From Selenomonadaceae bacterium (lineage in GTDB: Bacteria > Bacillota > Negativicutes > Selenomonadales > Selenomonadaceae), in the NCBI GenBank assembly GCA_017476005.1, contig JAFVEM010000024.1, positions 40,284 to 104,283 on the forward strand: DNA of 64,000 nt. The letters run 5' to 3'. Made by a program: the position numbers and the translations under genes. Of the stretch, positions 51,366 to 60,674 are shown one piece after another. Each line of letters begins with the position of its first letter. Position 1 is the first letter of the stretch. A model generated the notes under the pieces. The model did no database searches. It was not told the origin of the DNA and saw nothing but the letters and a program-made list of their open reading frames with translations.

Positions 51366-52160
51366 TTAATTTTTTTGCGATTTAGCCGGTGGCAAGCGAA
51401 AAAAATCCGCGCCCATAAGTTCTTGAGTATAGGGGGAATTAGGGGATTTGAGAATTTGCCCAGTTGCGCCCTCCTCTACAATCCGTCCGCCGTGCATCAC
51501 CGCTACCCGGTCGGCGATGCGCGGCAGCAAGGCTAGGTCGTGGGTGATGAAGAGACAAGCAATGTTTTGCTGTAAACATAAACCGCGCAAGAGTTGTACC
51601 ACCTGCGCCTGCACCGTAACGTCCAAAGCGCTGGTGGCCTCGTCGCAGATAAGGAGTTTCGGCGACAGGGCAATGGCTCTGGCAATGGCCGCCCTTTGAC
51701 ACTCGCCGCCGCTGACTTCGTGAGGGTAGCGGCCTCCGTAAGCCGGGGACAGTCCCACCGCTGTTAATAAATCTGCCATGCGTTCTAGGCGAGGGGCGGC
51801 CGATATGCCCTGATTGCGCATTGGTTCTTCTATGCTCCAGCCTAAGGTGTGCCGTGGGTCAAAGGAATCCTCCGGGAGCTGAAAGATCATTTGCATCTTG
51901 CCGTAAGCCTCGGCTAGCTCTCGCCCTTCCGCCCGGGTGATGTCACGCCCGTCCAGCCATATCTCTCCCCCGTCGCAGGGAAGGAGCCTCGTCACTAGCC
52001 GCGCCGTAGTACTCTTGCCGCAACCGCTGCGCCCCACTAGCCCCAGACATTCTCCGGGGTTTAGCGTAAAGCTGATGCCCTCCAGTACCGTCTTTTTTTT
52101 CTTACCGGCGCCATCCATAAAATATTTTTTTAGTTGCCTGACCTCCAGTACAGGTTCCAT
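51366..52160 (-). CDS. ABC transporter ATPase (OppF/NikE-type)
   Basis: A 264-residue ATPase: Walker A GLVGRSGCGKST, signature VSGGECQRAAIARA, Walker B LLICDEATSALD, H-loop ITHDL. Of the peptide/nickel class (NikE/OppF). It begins 13 bases after its NikD/OppD-type partner. With SBP and methyltransferase it forms an operon; permease genes are missing. Confidence 0.9.
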   Translation of the reverse strand: MEPVLEVRQLKKYFMDGAGKKKKTVLEGISFTLNPGECLGLVGRSGCGKSTTARLVTRLLPCDGGEIWLDGRDITRAEGRELAEAYGKMQMIFQLPEDSFDPRHTLGWSIEEPMRNQGISAAPRLERMADLLTAVGLSPAYGGRYPHEVSGGECQRAAIARAIALSPKLLICDEATSALDVTVQAQVVQLLRGLCLQQNIACLFITHDLALLPRIADRVAVMHGGRIVEEGATGQILKSPNSPYTQELMGADFFRLPPAKSQKN

Positions 52161-52173
52161 GGCACTGCCTTTC

Positions 52174-52956
52174 TCACGCTGTCTCCTTAAAACGCGGCAC
52201 GGCGCGAATAAGTTCTTGGGTATAGGGATCCCGAGGGCTGTTAAAAATCTGCTCCCTATCCCCGATTTCCAACATTTGCCCCCGGCGCATAACGAGGATT
52301 TTATCCGCCATATACCAAGCCAACCCCATGTGATGCGTCACCATGACGAGGGAAAGCCCCAGCCTTTCTCTCAGCCCCATCAGTTCCTGCGCCACCTTTA
52401 CCTGCGTCACTGTGTCCAAAGCGGAGGTTGGTTCGTCGGCAAGGAGCAACTCCGGCTCTAAGATCATGGCCGCTAAAATCCCCACGCGCTGTCCCATCCC
52501 CCCCGACAAGCGAAAGGGGTACTCATCCAGCGCATTTTCCGGCAGGTTAATATGCTCCATGATAACTTTGGCCTTAGTGCGAAATTCCGCCCGGCTCCAG
52601 TTCCTATGCTCCCGAACGCTTTCATAGATTTGCTCGCCCACCCGGCGAATGGGACAGAAGGAGGCGCCGGCATTTTGGAAAATCATGGCGAGAGTCTCCC
52701 CGGCGAGTTTACGTCGCTCCCTAGGCGCGATAGACGTGATGTCGCGTCCCTGCAAGACGATTCGTCCCTCGCTTATCGCGCCGCCTCGTCCCAAAATTCC
52801 CATGACGGCTTTCAGTACCGTACTCTTGCCGCTGCCGGACTCTCCGGCAATTACCAGAATTTCGCCTCGCCTCAAGGTAAAATTCACTCGTCGCACCACC
52901 GCCCGGCCATCGTAGGAAACGGACAGATTTTCCACTGCCAATACCGCGCCAGCCAT
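52174..52956 (-). CDS. ABC transporter ATPase (OppD/NikD-type)
   Basis: A 260-residue ATPase: Walker A GESGSGKST, signature LSGGMGQRVGI, Walker B LLLADEPTSALD, H-loop VTHHM, and the C-terminal SPRDPYTQELIRA of the Opp/Nik class. It starts 21 bases after the binding-protein stop. In typical operons two permease genes would lie in this gap. Confidence 0.9.
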   Translation of the reverse strand: MAGAVLAVENLSVSYDGRAVVRRVNFTLRRGEILVIAGESGSGKSTVLKAVMGILGRGGAISEGRIVLQGRDITSIAPRERRKLAGETLAMIFQNAGASFCPIRRVGEQIYESVREHRNWSRAEFRTKAKVIMEHINLPENALDEYPFRLSGGMGQRVGILAAMILEPELLLADEPTSALDTVTQVKVAQELMGLRERLGLSLVMVTHHMGLAWYMADKILVMRRGQMLEIGDREQIFNSPRDPYTQELIRAVPRFKETA

Positions 52957-52977
52957 CCCGCCACCTTCTTTTTATCC

Positions 52978-54525
52978 TCAGGTTTTGTCAAGTTCCGGTC
53001 GAATTTCGTAGTAATCGGAAGGATGCGCCGTAAAACCTGCTACATTGGGCTTCATTACGAAGGACATTTTGAGATGGGATGCGTAGAAGAGAGCGCAATC
53101 GTCCAAAATCTGTTGGCTCATGCGAATGGCAATGGCGGCGCGCTTGTCCGCGCCGTAGGTGTTGTGCAGTTCATTTTCCAAGGCCGCAATTTCCGGGCTG
53201 TCGTAGAACCCGGCATTATCCACCGCTCCCGGCAGGATATGACTGGTGAAATAATATTCCGGATCCCCGGTGGGGGCAGTGACGATGGCCTTGGCGAAAA
53301 TATCGTACTCTCCGGCTTTCAGGAAAGTCCTGTAGTTGTCTGTAGCGTTCACGTTCAGCTTGACCCCGATTTTTTTGAGACTGGCCTGAAGGGATTCGGC
53401 CAGTAGCGGCAATTCCTGCCGTGAGGTGTAGGTGAGATAGTTAAGCTCCAGATTTTTCCCATCCTTATCTACATAACCATCCCCATCCGAATCCTGATAG
53501 CCGGCTGCCGTAAGCAAATTCTTGGCGCCCTCTAAGTCATAGGCCGGGGCGGTGACCGTCTTATCCCCAAAGGGCAGGTTAGCCGGAAAGGGGCCTATCG
53601 CCGGCGTACCGTTGCCGGAGAGCAGTACTTTGGTGAAATTTTCCTTATCTACCGCCATGGAAATAGCCTTGCGAACGCGCAGATCTTGGAGCGCCGGGGT
53701 TTTGCAGTTAAAGGCCGCCTGATAAATCCGGGAAGTGTCGGTCTGGCTCAACTTATATTTTTTTTCGTCGCCCTGAAAGAGAGTCAGGCTGGAATAAGGC
53801 AGTCCCTGCGCCGCATCCAATTCCCCGTTTTGCATAGCCATGGTAAGAGTATCCCCGTCGGTGATGCTCCTTACCACCACTTTGTCCAGCTTGGGCTTGA
53901 CTTCGCCCCAGTAGTTTTCATTTTTGACGAGGTCGATTTGGGTATCTGTTACCTTAACAGCTTTGTAGGGGCCGGTGCCGATGACGATACGCTCACTTTC
54001 GCCGGCTTCCATGTCAATGATAGAGCCGTAGGGGTCTGAAAGGTAGTTTAGGAGAGCCGGCGTTTTTTCCGTTGATTTGATGGTGATGGACTGACCGTCG
54101 GCGGTGATGGATTCGATTTTAAGATCCTTGGGCGCCCGATCATGTTTGGCCAAAAGATCCTCTAGGCAGACCTTCACCGCCTCCCCGGTGACTTTTTTGC
54201 CGTTGGAAAAAGTCACATTGTCCTTGAGCGTAATTTTGAGGGTGAAGTCATCCAGTTGCTGAAAATCCTTGGCGATCCAAGGCACCAGTTCCATTTTTTC
54301 GTTGAACTTGAACAGGGTCTCCCCGATACCGTAACGGATGGTACTCCAGCCGCTGTAGGAGGTGTGAGGATTGGTTCCGGCGTTTTCCATGGCAACGCCG
54401 TAGGCCACGGTGCCGTAGGTAAAGGTTTTGTCATGGCTTACGGTGCCTACGCCACCGCCGCAACCGGTGAGGGCGGACAAAGCCAAAAGTCCGGCCAGCA
54501 TGACACCCAGTTTCCTTTTTTTCAT
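52978..54525 (-). CDS. family-5 extracellular solute-binding lipoprotein
   Basis: A 515-residue SBP of the peptide/nickel class. A lipobox (LSALTGC) places Cys about residue 22 as the lipidated N-terminus. Conserved segments include VPWIAKDFQ, LKDNVTFSNGKKVT, SDPYGSI, GTGPYK and QAAFNCKTPALQDLRVRKAISMAV-type sequence (in parts). DSDGDGYVDKDG resembles a calcium-binding EF-hand loop, common in this family. Ligand (peptide, nickel-chelate) unknown. A weak promoter (TTTACG/GATAAT, 16-base spacer, around 54548-54575) lies upstream. Confidence 0.88.
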   Translation of the reverse strand: MKKRKLGVMLAGLLALSALTGCGGGVGTVSHDKTFTYGTVAYGVAMENAGTNPHTSYSGWSTIRYGIGETLFKFNEKMELVPWIAKDFQQLDDFTLKITLKDNVTFSNGKKVTGEAVKVCLEDLLAKHDRAPKDLKIESITADGQSITIKSTEKTPALLNYLSDPYGSIIDMEAGESERIVIGTGPYKAVKVTDTQIDLVKNENYWGEVKPKLDKVVVRSITDGDTLTMAMQNGELDAAQGLPYSSLTLFQGDEKKYKLSQTDTSRIYQAAFNCKTPALQDLRVRKAISMAVDKENFTKVLLSGNGTPAIGPFPANLPFGDKTVTAPAYDLEGAKNLLTAAGYQDSDGDGYVDKDGKNLELNYLTYTSRQELPLLAESLQASLKKIGVKLNVNATDNYRTFLKAGEYDIFAKAIVTAPTGDPEYYFTSHILPGAVDNAGFYDSPEIAALENELHNTYGADKRAAIAIRMSQQILDDCALFYASHLKMSFVMKPNVAGFTAHPSDYYEIRPELDKT

Positions 54526-54610
54526 GTTTATATCCTCCGCCTAAAACATTATCCCCTATTATGATAAAACGTAAAATTCGATTATGTAACCCCTACGGGG
54601 GGGATAAAAT

Positions 54611-54653
54611 AAAAGGGCTGTCACACATAATTACCGTGTGGCAGCCCCTTTTT
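54611..54653 (-). terminator. second terminator after mutS2
   Basis: GGGCTGTCACAC (54615-54626) pairs with GTGTGGCAGCCC (54636-54647), flanked by A-rich and T-rich runs. Confidence 0.75.
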
Positions 54654-54697
54654 AGCGAAAAAATCCCTTTACCTTTATCAATCGGCCAAAAACGTCA

Positions 54698-54747
54698 ATG
54701 GCTACTCCGAAAAACCGTTACAAAAACCAGTTTTTCGGCGTAGCCAT
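54698..54747 (-). terminator. terminator after mutS2
   Basis: An 18-base inverted repeat (54698-54715 with 54730-54747) with one mismatch, three bases after the mutS2 stop. Confidence 0.75.
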
Positions 54748-54749
54748 CA

Positions 54750-57113
54750 TTACTTCAGCTCCACCACGGTAGCGCCGCTACCTCCTTCGCTCATGTCCGC
54801 CAAAGTAAAATTTAAAACGCTGGGATGGTGTTTCAGGTAGTCGTGGATGCCTTTACGCAAGGCGCCGGTGCCTTTGCCGTGAATGATAATGACCTCGCCT
54901 ATACCGGCCATGAGGGCGTCGTCCATAAATTTACCCACTACGCCCTCGGCCTCATCTACCATCATGCCTCGAATGTCAATTTCTCGCCTGGTCGTGGCCG
55001 CCTTTTGGACAAAGCCCCCGGTGGTTTGGATTTTGGCGGTGGGGCGCTCTTGGGGAGCCGTCGCCACAAAACGGCAATCGTCGCTCTTGAGGGTGGTTTT
55101 CAAACTGCCGATTTGCACTTCGATTTCCTTGCCCTTAACCGACAGCACCGTGCCTTTTTGCGCCAGCTTCACCACATAGACCGTATCACCCGGCGCGATT
55201 TTTCCCGGCTTAATGCGTTTGCCCACGCCCTTTTCGGACATGATACCGGGGGTAGAACGCTCCTCGGCTTCGCTTAATCTTTCTCTGGCAGCTTGCAACG
55301 CTTGCTGTCTTTTTTTGATGCCTTGATCGTCGAATTGCTCCTTCAGCGCTTTGATGATTTCTTCGGCTTCGCGGCGAGTGCGACGAACGAGAGCGGCGCT
55401 CTGCTCCTTGGCGCGGCGCAGAATTTCGCCCTTCTGTCGCGTGAGGTCGGTCTTGGCCGCGGCCAGTTTTTCCTCCAGTTTGGCTACCTGAGCTTCCCGT
55501 TCGGTAATTTCTGCGTTCTTTTGCTCGTAGCTGAGTTTTTCCCGTTCTAAATCGTTAATGACGTTTTCAAATTGAGCGTGATCCGCCTGCATGAGCTGCT
55601 TGGCTCTCAGTACCAAAGATTCTGCCAGCCCCAACCGCCGACTGATGGCAAAGGCGTTGCTGGCGCCGGGAGTGCCAATTATCAGGCGATAAGTGGGGCG
55701 CAAGGTAGTTAAATCAAATTCCACGCTGGCATTTTCGATACCCTCCCTAGAATAAGCGAAGGTTTTTAGCTCCGAATAATGGGTGGTGGCCACCGTGGAA
55801 ATTTCCCTGTCCGCCAGCCGTTCCAAAATGGCCATGGCCAGTGCCGAGCCTTCTGCCGGGTCGGTACCGGCGGCCAGCTCGTCCAACAGTACCAAGTCCT
55901 CCCGTTCCGCTTGCCCCAAAATATCAACCAAATGCGTCATGTGGGCGGAAAAGGTGCTGAGGCTCTGCTCGATGCTCTGCTCGTCGCCAATATCGGCGTA
56001 AATGTTTTGATAAAGAGCGAGCCTCGAATTTTCGGCGGCCGGAATGAACAGCCCCGAGGCCGCCATTAAAACCAAGAGGCCAAAGGTTTTCATGCTGACG
56101 GTTTTGCCGCCGGTATTCGGCCCCGTCACGAGCAGCAGACGATACCCCTCCCCCAAACGCAGGTCGATGGGTACTACCTCCGCCGGATTTATGAGAGGAT
56201 GTCTGGCTTGCTTAAGTTCGGTAATGCCCTCGGTATTTAAGAGAGGCTTGGTGGCTTTCATATCTTGCGCCAGCCGCGCCTTGGCAAAAATCAGGTCTAT
56301 GTTGGCCAAGATGGCGGCATTGTCCTCCAAAATGTCGTGATGGCGCCCAATGCTTTGCATAAGCTCGCGCAGGATGCGTTTTACTTCCTGTTCTTCGGCG
56401 AGGGTCAATTGCTTCACGTCGTTGTTGAGTTCCGCCACCGCCAAAGGCTCGATGAAGAGGGTGGAGCCGCTGGCGGATTGGTCGTGTATAAGTCCGGGAA
56501 AATCCCGGCGATACTCTTGCTTCACGGGAATCACATAACGGTCGTCGCGCAAAGTGATAATCGTCTCTTGAAAATATTTTTGATAGGCATCGTTATGCAA
56601 AATGGCGTTCATGCGCTCTTTTATCTTGACCTTGGCGACGCGCAGTTCCCTCCGCAGACGACTAAGCTCCACGCTGGCCTCGTCTCGCAGGTGGCCGTGT
56701 TCGTCGATGGTATTCTCCAGCCGATTTCTAAGCTCCCCCAATATCTCAATTTCCCTTGCTCTGGCCTTAAGGAGGGGCGACTCCAGCTCCAATTCCTTAA
56801 AAAAGCGTTTCACGTTCCCCATGGCGTACATGGTAGCCAGCAAATCCAGAATTTCTGCCGCAGTGGGTTCGGCGCCTAATTTAGCTTTTTTTAGCAGGGG
56901 GCGGATGTCGTGAATATCCCCCAAAGGCGGATTTTGCAGGGAAATAATGCGCGCCGCCTCCTCCGTCTCCGCTAAATTTTCCTGCACGGCGGCAAAATCG
57001 CCCTCGGGTAAAAGCGCCATGGCCAAATCCTTACCCCACAAGGAACCGGCTTTATCGCGCAAGAGAATTTTTATTTTATCGTATTCCAGTATTTTTAAGG
57101 TTCTTTCTTCCAT
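54750..57113 (-). CDS. mutS2: endonuclease MutS2
   Basis: MutS2 suppresses homologous recombination and also acts in ribosome rescue in Firmicutes. 787 residues: MutS core with Walker A LVTGPNTGGKTVSMKT and Walker B LVLLDELAAGTDPAEG, a coiled-coil region, and a C-terminal Smr domain (EIDIRGMMVDEA, IIIHGKGTGALRKG). The Smr DLRG motif reads DIRG. Normal length. Confidence 0.96.
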   Translation of the reverse strand: MEERTLKILEYDKIKILLRDKAGSLWGKDLAMALLPEGDFAAVQENLAETEEAARIISLQNPPLGDIHDIRPLLKKAKLGAEPTAAEILDLLATMYAMGNVKRFFKELELESPLLKARAREIEILGELRNRLENTIDEHGHLRDEASVELSRLRRELRVAKVKIKERMNAILHNDAYQKYFQETIITLRDDRYVIPVKQEYRRDFPGLIHDQSASGSTLFIEPLAVAELNNDVKQLTLAEEQEVKRILRELMQSIGRHHDILEDNAAILANIDLIFAKARLAQDMKATKPLLNTEGITELKQARHPLINPAEVVPIDLRLGEGYRLLLVTGPNTGGKTVSMKTFGLLVLMAASGLFIPAAENSRLALYQNIYADIGDEQSIEQSLSTFSAHMTHLVDILGQAEREDLVLLDELAAGTDPAEGSALAMAILERLADREISTVATTHYSELKTFAYSREGIENASVEFDLTTLRPTYRLIIGTPGASNAFAISRRLGLAESLVLRAKQLMQADHAQFENVINDLEREKLSYEQKNAEITEREAQVAKLEEKLAAAKTDLTRQKGEILRRAKEQSAALVRRTRREAEEIIKALKEQFDDQGIKKRQQALQAARERLSEAEERSTPGIMSEKGVGKRIKPGKIAPGDTVYVVKLAQKGTVLSVKGKEIEVQIGSLKTTLKSDDCRFVATAPQERPTAKIQTTGGFVQKAATTRREIDIRGMMVDEAEGVVGKFMDDALMAGIGEVIIIHGKGTGALRKGIHDYLKHHPSVLNFTLADMSEGGSGATVVELK

Positions 57114-57130
57114 GTAACACCTCTTGTTTT

Positions 57131-57160
57131 TATTGGGCTTTGCCCAAAACCCAATAATAA
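57131..57160. repeat. short palindromic repeat
   Basis: TTTTATTGGGCTTTGCCC then AAAACCCAATAATAAAT, a reduced relative of the module A repeats. Confidence 0.5.
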
Positions 57161-57161
57161 A

Positions 57162-59627
57162 TTACAATACCCCACGGAAATAATGACCGCGCGTTATGTT
57201 TTCGGCTTCTTCCTCGGCGATAGCCCCCGTGAGGGCTTTTTTGTAGGCGCTGACTAGCTCGTGGGTTTCTCTGGTCGTACTCGCCTTGGCCTCTAGGCGC
57301 AGACTGCTTATGCCCATGGCGGCGAATTTAGGGGCATGGGGGAGCATGGACAAAACTTTGCTGTTTAGGAGATGCAGTCGGCAAAATTGATCGGTCGCTA
57401 GGGGAAACATAATGTTCTTGCGGTCGCGCAAAAAATATTTATCTTGCCGGCAGGGCATGGAGCAGGTTCCCTGTTCTTTATTTCCCCAAAAAGTCCCTAA
57501 GGGACAATACTCGGACACCATAAGTTCCAAACGCCCATGGACGATACATTCCAGCGGCAGACTCGTCCGTGCGGCCAAAGCGGCCACCTGCTCCATATTC
57601 AGTTCCGGCGACAAGGTAGCGCCCATAAAACCCTGTTCCTGCCAAAAGGCCAGCGTCTGACTGTTGTAAGAAATCAGGGAGTAATCCACCCACCTTGGCA
57701 GTTGCGTCAAGCGTCGCGCCAGTTGCCAAACACCCACATTGGTCACATAAATACCGTCGGGAGAAATTTCCTGCCAGCCTGTAAGCAAAGCCTGCCAAAT
57801 TCGCTGCTCATGCTGCCCCATAATGCGCGGCGTATGAAAGAAAATTTCCTTCCCCTTTTGTCGCGCTAGGTTCCACGCCTCTTTATAATCCTCCAGCGTC
57901 AGGTTTTCGTGATTATAGGTTTCGCCGCCGAAAATTATTCGGTCGGCGCCGGCCGTCAAGGCTGCCTTGGCTTTGGGGACTGTATCCACGGAAACCGTGA
58001 GCAATAAATTTTTTTTTGTTTTGTTGACTGCCTGTGGTAAAAATGTTAGTCGGTCTTTATCTGAGAGTGGTTCTCGCCGGTAAGGCTCCAAACGACGTTT
58101 TTCTAAGGCGGCCACCCCACGGCGACGGACTTCGTTTAGCTCGCTGAGGGGGAGCATCACCTGCCCCTTTATGTCGGCGGTAAGTTCCCTTAAAGAAAAA
58201 ATGCTCCCTCCCAAGCGTCCCAGTTGCTCTTGTAAAATCTCCGTCGTGAGTGGGCGTTTCTGCGCCGCCTCGCCGCGGAAATCGGTTTTGACCGTCGCTT
58301 CGTAACCGTCGCCGTCGCGCATTGTTAAGACCAGCGGTTCTCCCACCGCCGCCGTTACGGTGAGGTCTAGAGGGATGCGCCTCACCGGCGCGCTCGCGGC
58401 GTACAAGGCTTTGGCGCGGTTCATCAGTTTCGCGTCATAGACCTTAAACACTCTGTCATGTGTCTTAACGGCTCGCGGCAGGGGAAAAGTTACTTCTTCG
58501 TCGGCCTCGGCCTCGGTGACTTGTTGCCCACTACGCAGTGTCATTTCCTCCACGGTGGCGGCCACCCTGCCCCCCACCTTTACCCAAAACTCCACCTGAT
58601 CCCCTGTCGAGAGATCTTCGCTTAAAGCCACCGTTACCCGGCGTGATTTTGCGTCGCAGCCCGTTACCCGGCCTATCAGCAAACCGCGATTATTGGGGCG
58701 GCGGTCGCTCATTAAGTTTTTCCCCGGATATTTTTCCAGATAAGCCGTGGTAAAATCTCGATTAAAAATTTGCTTCAGCTCCCGGCGAATGGTTTTATCG
58801 GTGGAATCAAGATTGGAGGGGCGTTTGGGTAGGCGATTAAGGGCATACCGGTAGGCGTTCACCACCGTGGCCACATACTCCGGCCGCTTCATGCGTCCTT
58901 CGATTTTCAGCGATGTTACCCCGGCTTCCACTAACTGCGGCAATAAATCAATGGTGTTCAAATCCCGAGGAGACAGCAAGTATTCCCCGGCCAGTCCCTT
59001 TAAAACATCTTGTCCTTGTTCGTTAATTAAACCGTAGGGCAAACGGCAGGGCTGGGCGCAACGTCCCCGATTGCCGCTGCGGCCGCCGATTAAACTGCTC
59101 ATCAGGCATTGCCCCGAATAGCAAATACAAAGCGCACCGTGGGCAAAGACCTCAATTTCACATTTAGCGTGGGCGCAAATATGCTTTATAGCCGCGAGCG
59201 ACAATTCGCGAGAAAGCACCACTCTGGCAAAGCCCAATTCCTCCAAGGCCTCTACCCCGGCCAGATTATGCACCGTCATTTGGGTACTGGCGTGCAGCGG
59301 CAGTTTCGGCGTTACTTTTTTAGCCACCCGTACCACGCCCAAATCCTGTACCAAAACAGCGTCGGCGCCGCTTTCGTACAAAAAACGCAGATATTCCGCC
59401 AGCGTTCCCATTTCCCCGTCATCTACGATGGTATTCACCGTCACATGGACGGCTACCCCACGCAAATGGGCATAGCGAATGGCCGCCTTAAGTTCCTCTT
59501 CGTTGAAATTGGCCGCGTAGGCTCTGGCGCCAAATTGGGTGCCGGCCAGATACACGGCATCGGCGCCGCTCTCCACCGCAGCTCTCAACGCCTCCATACT
59601 TCCGGCCGGCGCCAATAATTCTAGCAA
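57162..59627 (-). CDS. U32 family peptidase
   Basis: An 821-residue U32 protein with the C-terminal DUF3656 (collagenase-like) extension. The U32 core shows ELLAPAGSMEALRAAVESGADAVYL at the N-terminus (in parts) and CICYSGQCLMSSLIGGRSGNRGRCAQPCR with its cysteines, and a second U32-like half near the C-terminus (HGRLELMVSEYCPLG, CSMPCR). Members such as RlhA are linked to rRNA or tRNA hydroxylation rather than proteolysis. The best start is a TTG at 59627, nine bases after GGGGAG; GTG codons at 59636 and 59645 are alternatives. It overlaps or abuts birA. Confidence 0.9.
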   Translation of the reverse strand: MLELLAPAGSMEALRAAVESGADAVYLAGTQFGARAYAANFNEEELKAAIRYAHLRGVAVHVTVNTIVDDGEMGTLAEYLRFLYESGADAVLVQDLGVVRVAKKVTPKLPLHASTQMTVHNLAGVEALEELGFARVVLSRELSLAAIKHICAHAKCEIEVFAHGALCICYSGQCLMSSLIGGRSGNRGRCAQPCRLPYGLINEQGQDVLKGLAGEYLLSPRDLNTIDLLPQLVEAGVTSLKIEGRMKRPEYVATVVNAYRYALNRLPKRPSNLDSTDKTIRRELKQIFNRDFTTAYLEKYPGKNLMSDRRPNNRGLLIGRVTGCDAKSRRVTVALSEDLSTGDQVEFWVKVGGRVAATVEEMTLRSGQQVTEAEADEEVTFPLPRAVKTHDRVFKVYDAKLMNRAKALYAASAPVRRIPLDLTVTAAVGEPLVLTMRDGDGYEATVKTDFRGEAAQKRPLTTEILQEQLGRLGGSIFSLRELTADIKGQVMLPLSELNEVRRRGVAALEKRRLEPYRREPLSDKDRLTFLPQAVNKTKKNLLLTVSVDTVPKAKAALTAGADRIIFGGETYNHENLTLEDYKEAWNLARQKGKEIFFHTPRIMGQHEQRIWQALLTGWQEISPDGIYVTNVGVWQLARRLTQLPRWVDYSLISYNSQTLAFWQEQGFMGATLSPELNMEQVAALAARTSLPLECIVHGRLELMVSEYCPLGTFWGNKEQGTCSMPCRQDKYFLRDRKNIMFPLATDQFCRLHLLNSKVLSMLPHAPKFAAMGISSLRLEAKASTTRETHELVSAYKKALTGAIAEEEAENITRGHYFRGVL

Positions 59628-59632
59628 ATTTT

Positions 59633-60622
59633 TCACTCCCCACACTTCTTGCTTCGTATGGACACATCACCGGCTAAAACCCGGCGTACCTCGCTACCGG
59701 TATCAACCAGTAGCGCCCCCGTTTCGTCAATATCCGTAGCGTAGCCGCTAAAAGATTCGTTTTGGCCGACTCCCAGCACCTGCACATTTTGCCCCAAAGT
59801 GACGGAGTGCCGCCGCCACTCCTCAATTATCGGGGCAAAGCCCCGTTTTTTCGCGTCCTCGTACAGGTTTTCTAGGTGTTTTAACACCCGTTGCAAAAAA
59901 GCGACGCGAGAAATTTTTTTACCTCCCATTACAGTTAGGGAGGTAGCAATCTCCCTAAGTTCCGCCGGAAAATCCTCCGGCCAGATATTCACGTTGATGC
60001 CGATACCGATGACCACATAATTGATGCTATCCATTTCGGCGCTCATTTCCGTGAGGATGCCCGTTACTTTTTTTCCCTCGTGGATAATATCGTTTGGCCA
60101 TTTAATGCCCGGAGTAAGGTTTATATCCTCCATGGCGCGAGCCACCGCCGCCGCCGCCATGAGGGTACATTTAGGCGCCTCCTGTGGGAGAAAGGGGGGG
60201 CGAAGAATCACCGAAAACCACAGCCCCTTACCCTTGGGGGAAAAAAAGGCGCGACTGAGCCTACCTCGCCCGGCTCCCTGTTCCTCCGCCAGCACCACCG
60301 TTCCTTCGGCTACCCCGGCTCGCGCCAGCTTTTTGGCTTCGTTATTGGTGGAATCAATGGCGGCGTGAAACAGATAATTCTGCCCCATGTAGGCTGTTTT
60401 TAGTCCGTTTTTCACCGCGCAGGGCAGAAGCAAATCGGCCTCCTTAGCCATGGCATAACCATGGCGCGGCTTACTGATAACGTCATAACCGAGGCTTTTC
60501 AGCTCTTCAATATGTTTCCAAACAGCGGCGCGAGTAATACCGAGCTTACTCGCCATTTCTTCCCCGGAGACAAGTTCTCCGTTGGCCTCATACAGCAAAG
60601 CCGCAATATCATCGATTGTCAT
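59633..60622 (-). CDS. birA: biotin-[acetyl-CoA-carboxylase] ligase / biotin repressor BirA
   Basis: Attaches biotin to carboxylases, and with its N-terminal winged helix represses biotin genes. 329 residues from ATG 60622 (AAGGTGG before it). HTH: SGEEMASKLGITRAAVWKHIEELKS (~20-44, in parts). Catalytic GAGRGRLSRAFFSPKGKG and KWPNDIIHEGKKVTGIL. The C-terminal SH3-like domain follows. The frame open to 60742 upstream has no support. Confidence 0.95.
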   Translation of the reverse strand: MTIDDIAALLYEANGELVSGEEMASKLGITRAAVWKHIEELKSLGYDVISKPRHGYAMAKEADLLLPCAVKNGLKTAYMGQNYLFHAAIDSTNNEAKKLARAGVAEGTVVLAEEQGAGRGRLSRAFFSPKGKGLWFSVILRPPFLPQEAPKCTLMAAAAVARAMEDINLTPGIKWPNDIIHEGKKVTGILTEMSAEMDSINYVVIGIGINVNIWPEDFPAELREIATSLTVMGGKKISRVAFLQRVLKHLENLYEDAKKRGFAPIIEEWRRHSVTLGQNVQVLGVGQNESFSGYATDIDETGALLVDTGSEVRRVLAGDVSIRSKKCGE

Positions 60623-60643
60623 GGGATAGCCACCTTTCCATAC

Positions 60644-60670
60644 AAAAGGTGAGCCGCTACGGCTCACCTT
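60644..60670 (-). terminator. terminator after the Ctp protease
   Basis: AAGGTGAGCC (60646-60655) pairs with GGCTCACCTT (60661-60670), loop GCTAC, followed on the minus strand by CTTTTG. Between ctp and birA. Confidence 0.7.
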
Positions 60671-60674
60671 GTTA

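Noticed and set aside
52552..53406. 284-residue plus-strand ORF
   Set aside because: Antisense to the OppD-type ATPase and binding-protein genes, crosses their boundary and has no ribosome site.
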